Assembly: GCA_020345785.1 (NCBI GenBank)
Contig: CP070771.1
Coordinates: 1,395,122 to 1,401,289 of the forward strand
Direction of reading: 5' to 3'
From: Desulfobacterales bacterium
GTDB lineage: Bacteria; Desulfobacterota; Desulfobacteria; Desulfobacterales; JAFDCJ01
Length of the DNA stretch: 6,168 nt
In this document: positions 5,871 to 6,168 of the stretch, piece after piece
Position numbering within the stretch: the stretch's first letter is position 1
Layout of the letters: every line of letters starts with the position of its first letter
Position numbers and translations under genes: made by a program
Notes under the pieces: model-generated
Seen by the model: the letters and a program-made list of their open reading frames with translations, nothing else
Told to the model about the DNA's origin: nothing
The model's database searches: none

Positions 5871-6168
5871 ATGGTATTTCAAGTTCCGCAATACTGGGAT
5901 GTCGCTGTGGACGGCATTCAGATCATGTTATGTTTACTGATCCTTGTTTTTCTAATCCACAACCGCAGAAGGCACAAGTCTTCGACACTAGAACAGGTCA
6001 TCCGGGAATCGGGGAAAAGTTTCAATGTGCAGGTCCTCAGTCAAACGATCAAACAGCAGATTGACCAGGCGTTTGCAAATATCGCTGATACCATGGCCGC
6101 CGAACGACGCAATTTGGAAAGCCTGCTGCCGTTCAACCGGGAGGGCCATGATTCCTTGAGGGTTTCCG
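5871..6168 (+). CDS. Membrane-anchored protein with cytoplasmic coiled region (3' partial, possibly DUF2802-like)
   Basis: The reading frame from ATG 5871 stays open to the window edge, giving 99 complete codons; the C-terminus lies outside. The product begins MVFQVPQYWDVAVDG, followed by one hydrophobic helix, IQIMLCLLILVFLIH (about 17-31), and a basic stop-transfer stretch NRRRHK (32-37), which by the positive-inside rule places the rest in the cytoplasm. Residues about 41-85 are helical and rich in Gln, Glu and Ala (QVLSQTIKQQIDQAFANIA), consistent with a coiled coil. Short proteins with one N-terminal anchor, a coiled segment and a small C-terminal DUF2802 domain occur near flagellar and chemotaxis genes, and this may be one, but the diagnostic C-terminal part is not in the window. 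Closely spaced after the lysine-rich gene, probably the same operon. Confidence 0.8.
   Translation, partial: MVFQVPQYWDVAVDGIQIMLCLLILVFLIHNRRRHKSSTLEQVIRESGKSFNVQVLSQTIKQQIDQAFANIADTMAAERRNLESLLPFNREGHDSLRVS

Noticed and set aside
1..6168. CRISPR array, tRNA, rRNA, transposase or phage gene
   Set aside because: No regular repeat-spacer pattern, no cloverleaf or rRNA-like segment and no transposase or phage protein was seen; the genes form one coherent flagellar cluster.

Overview
This window is a block of flagellar assembly and regulation genes, all on the + strand, in the order flhA (5' end cut by the window), flhF, flhG, fliA, a small lysine-rich gene, and a membrane-anchored gene cut by the right edge. 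The flhA-flhF-flhG-fliA order is common in polarly flagellated bacteria. The style of the proteins (the FliA stretch SRDFLSRSNRRKIRELE, moderate base composition, a small unknown gene after fliA) suggests a deltaproteobacterial (Desulfobacterota-like) organism. That assignment is an inference from memory of the families, not a search result.

Layout: flhA fills 1-1989 and its stop codon lies inside the start of flhF (20-nt overlap, probable translational coupling). flhF (1970-3427) encodes the SRP-type GTPase that places the flagellum and carries an unusual C-terminal four-cysteine module. A 137-nt gap with ATGTAT direct repeats, a TATAAT box and a possible sigma-54 site precedes flhG (3565-4470), the MinD-like ATPase that limits flagellar number. 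A 220-nt AT-rich gap with a 96-nt inverted-repeat-bounded element then leads to fliA (4691-5443), the sigma-28 factor for late flagellar genes. After another 99-nt gap come a 97-residue highly charged protein and a single-pass membrane protein, each with a strong ribosome binding site.

Together, FlhA builds the export gate, FlhF and FlhG set where and how many flagella form, and FliA switches on late genes. I see no wholly new system. The most interesting points are within FlhF and FlhG: FlhF has lost an arginine in each of two GTPase motifs and has gained a probable zinc-binding tail, while FlhG lacks the recognisable N-terminal DQAxxLR motif with which FlhG normally activates FlhF. The second interest is the small mobile-element-like inverted repeat in front of fliA.
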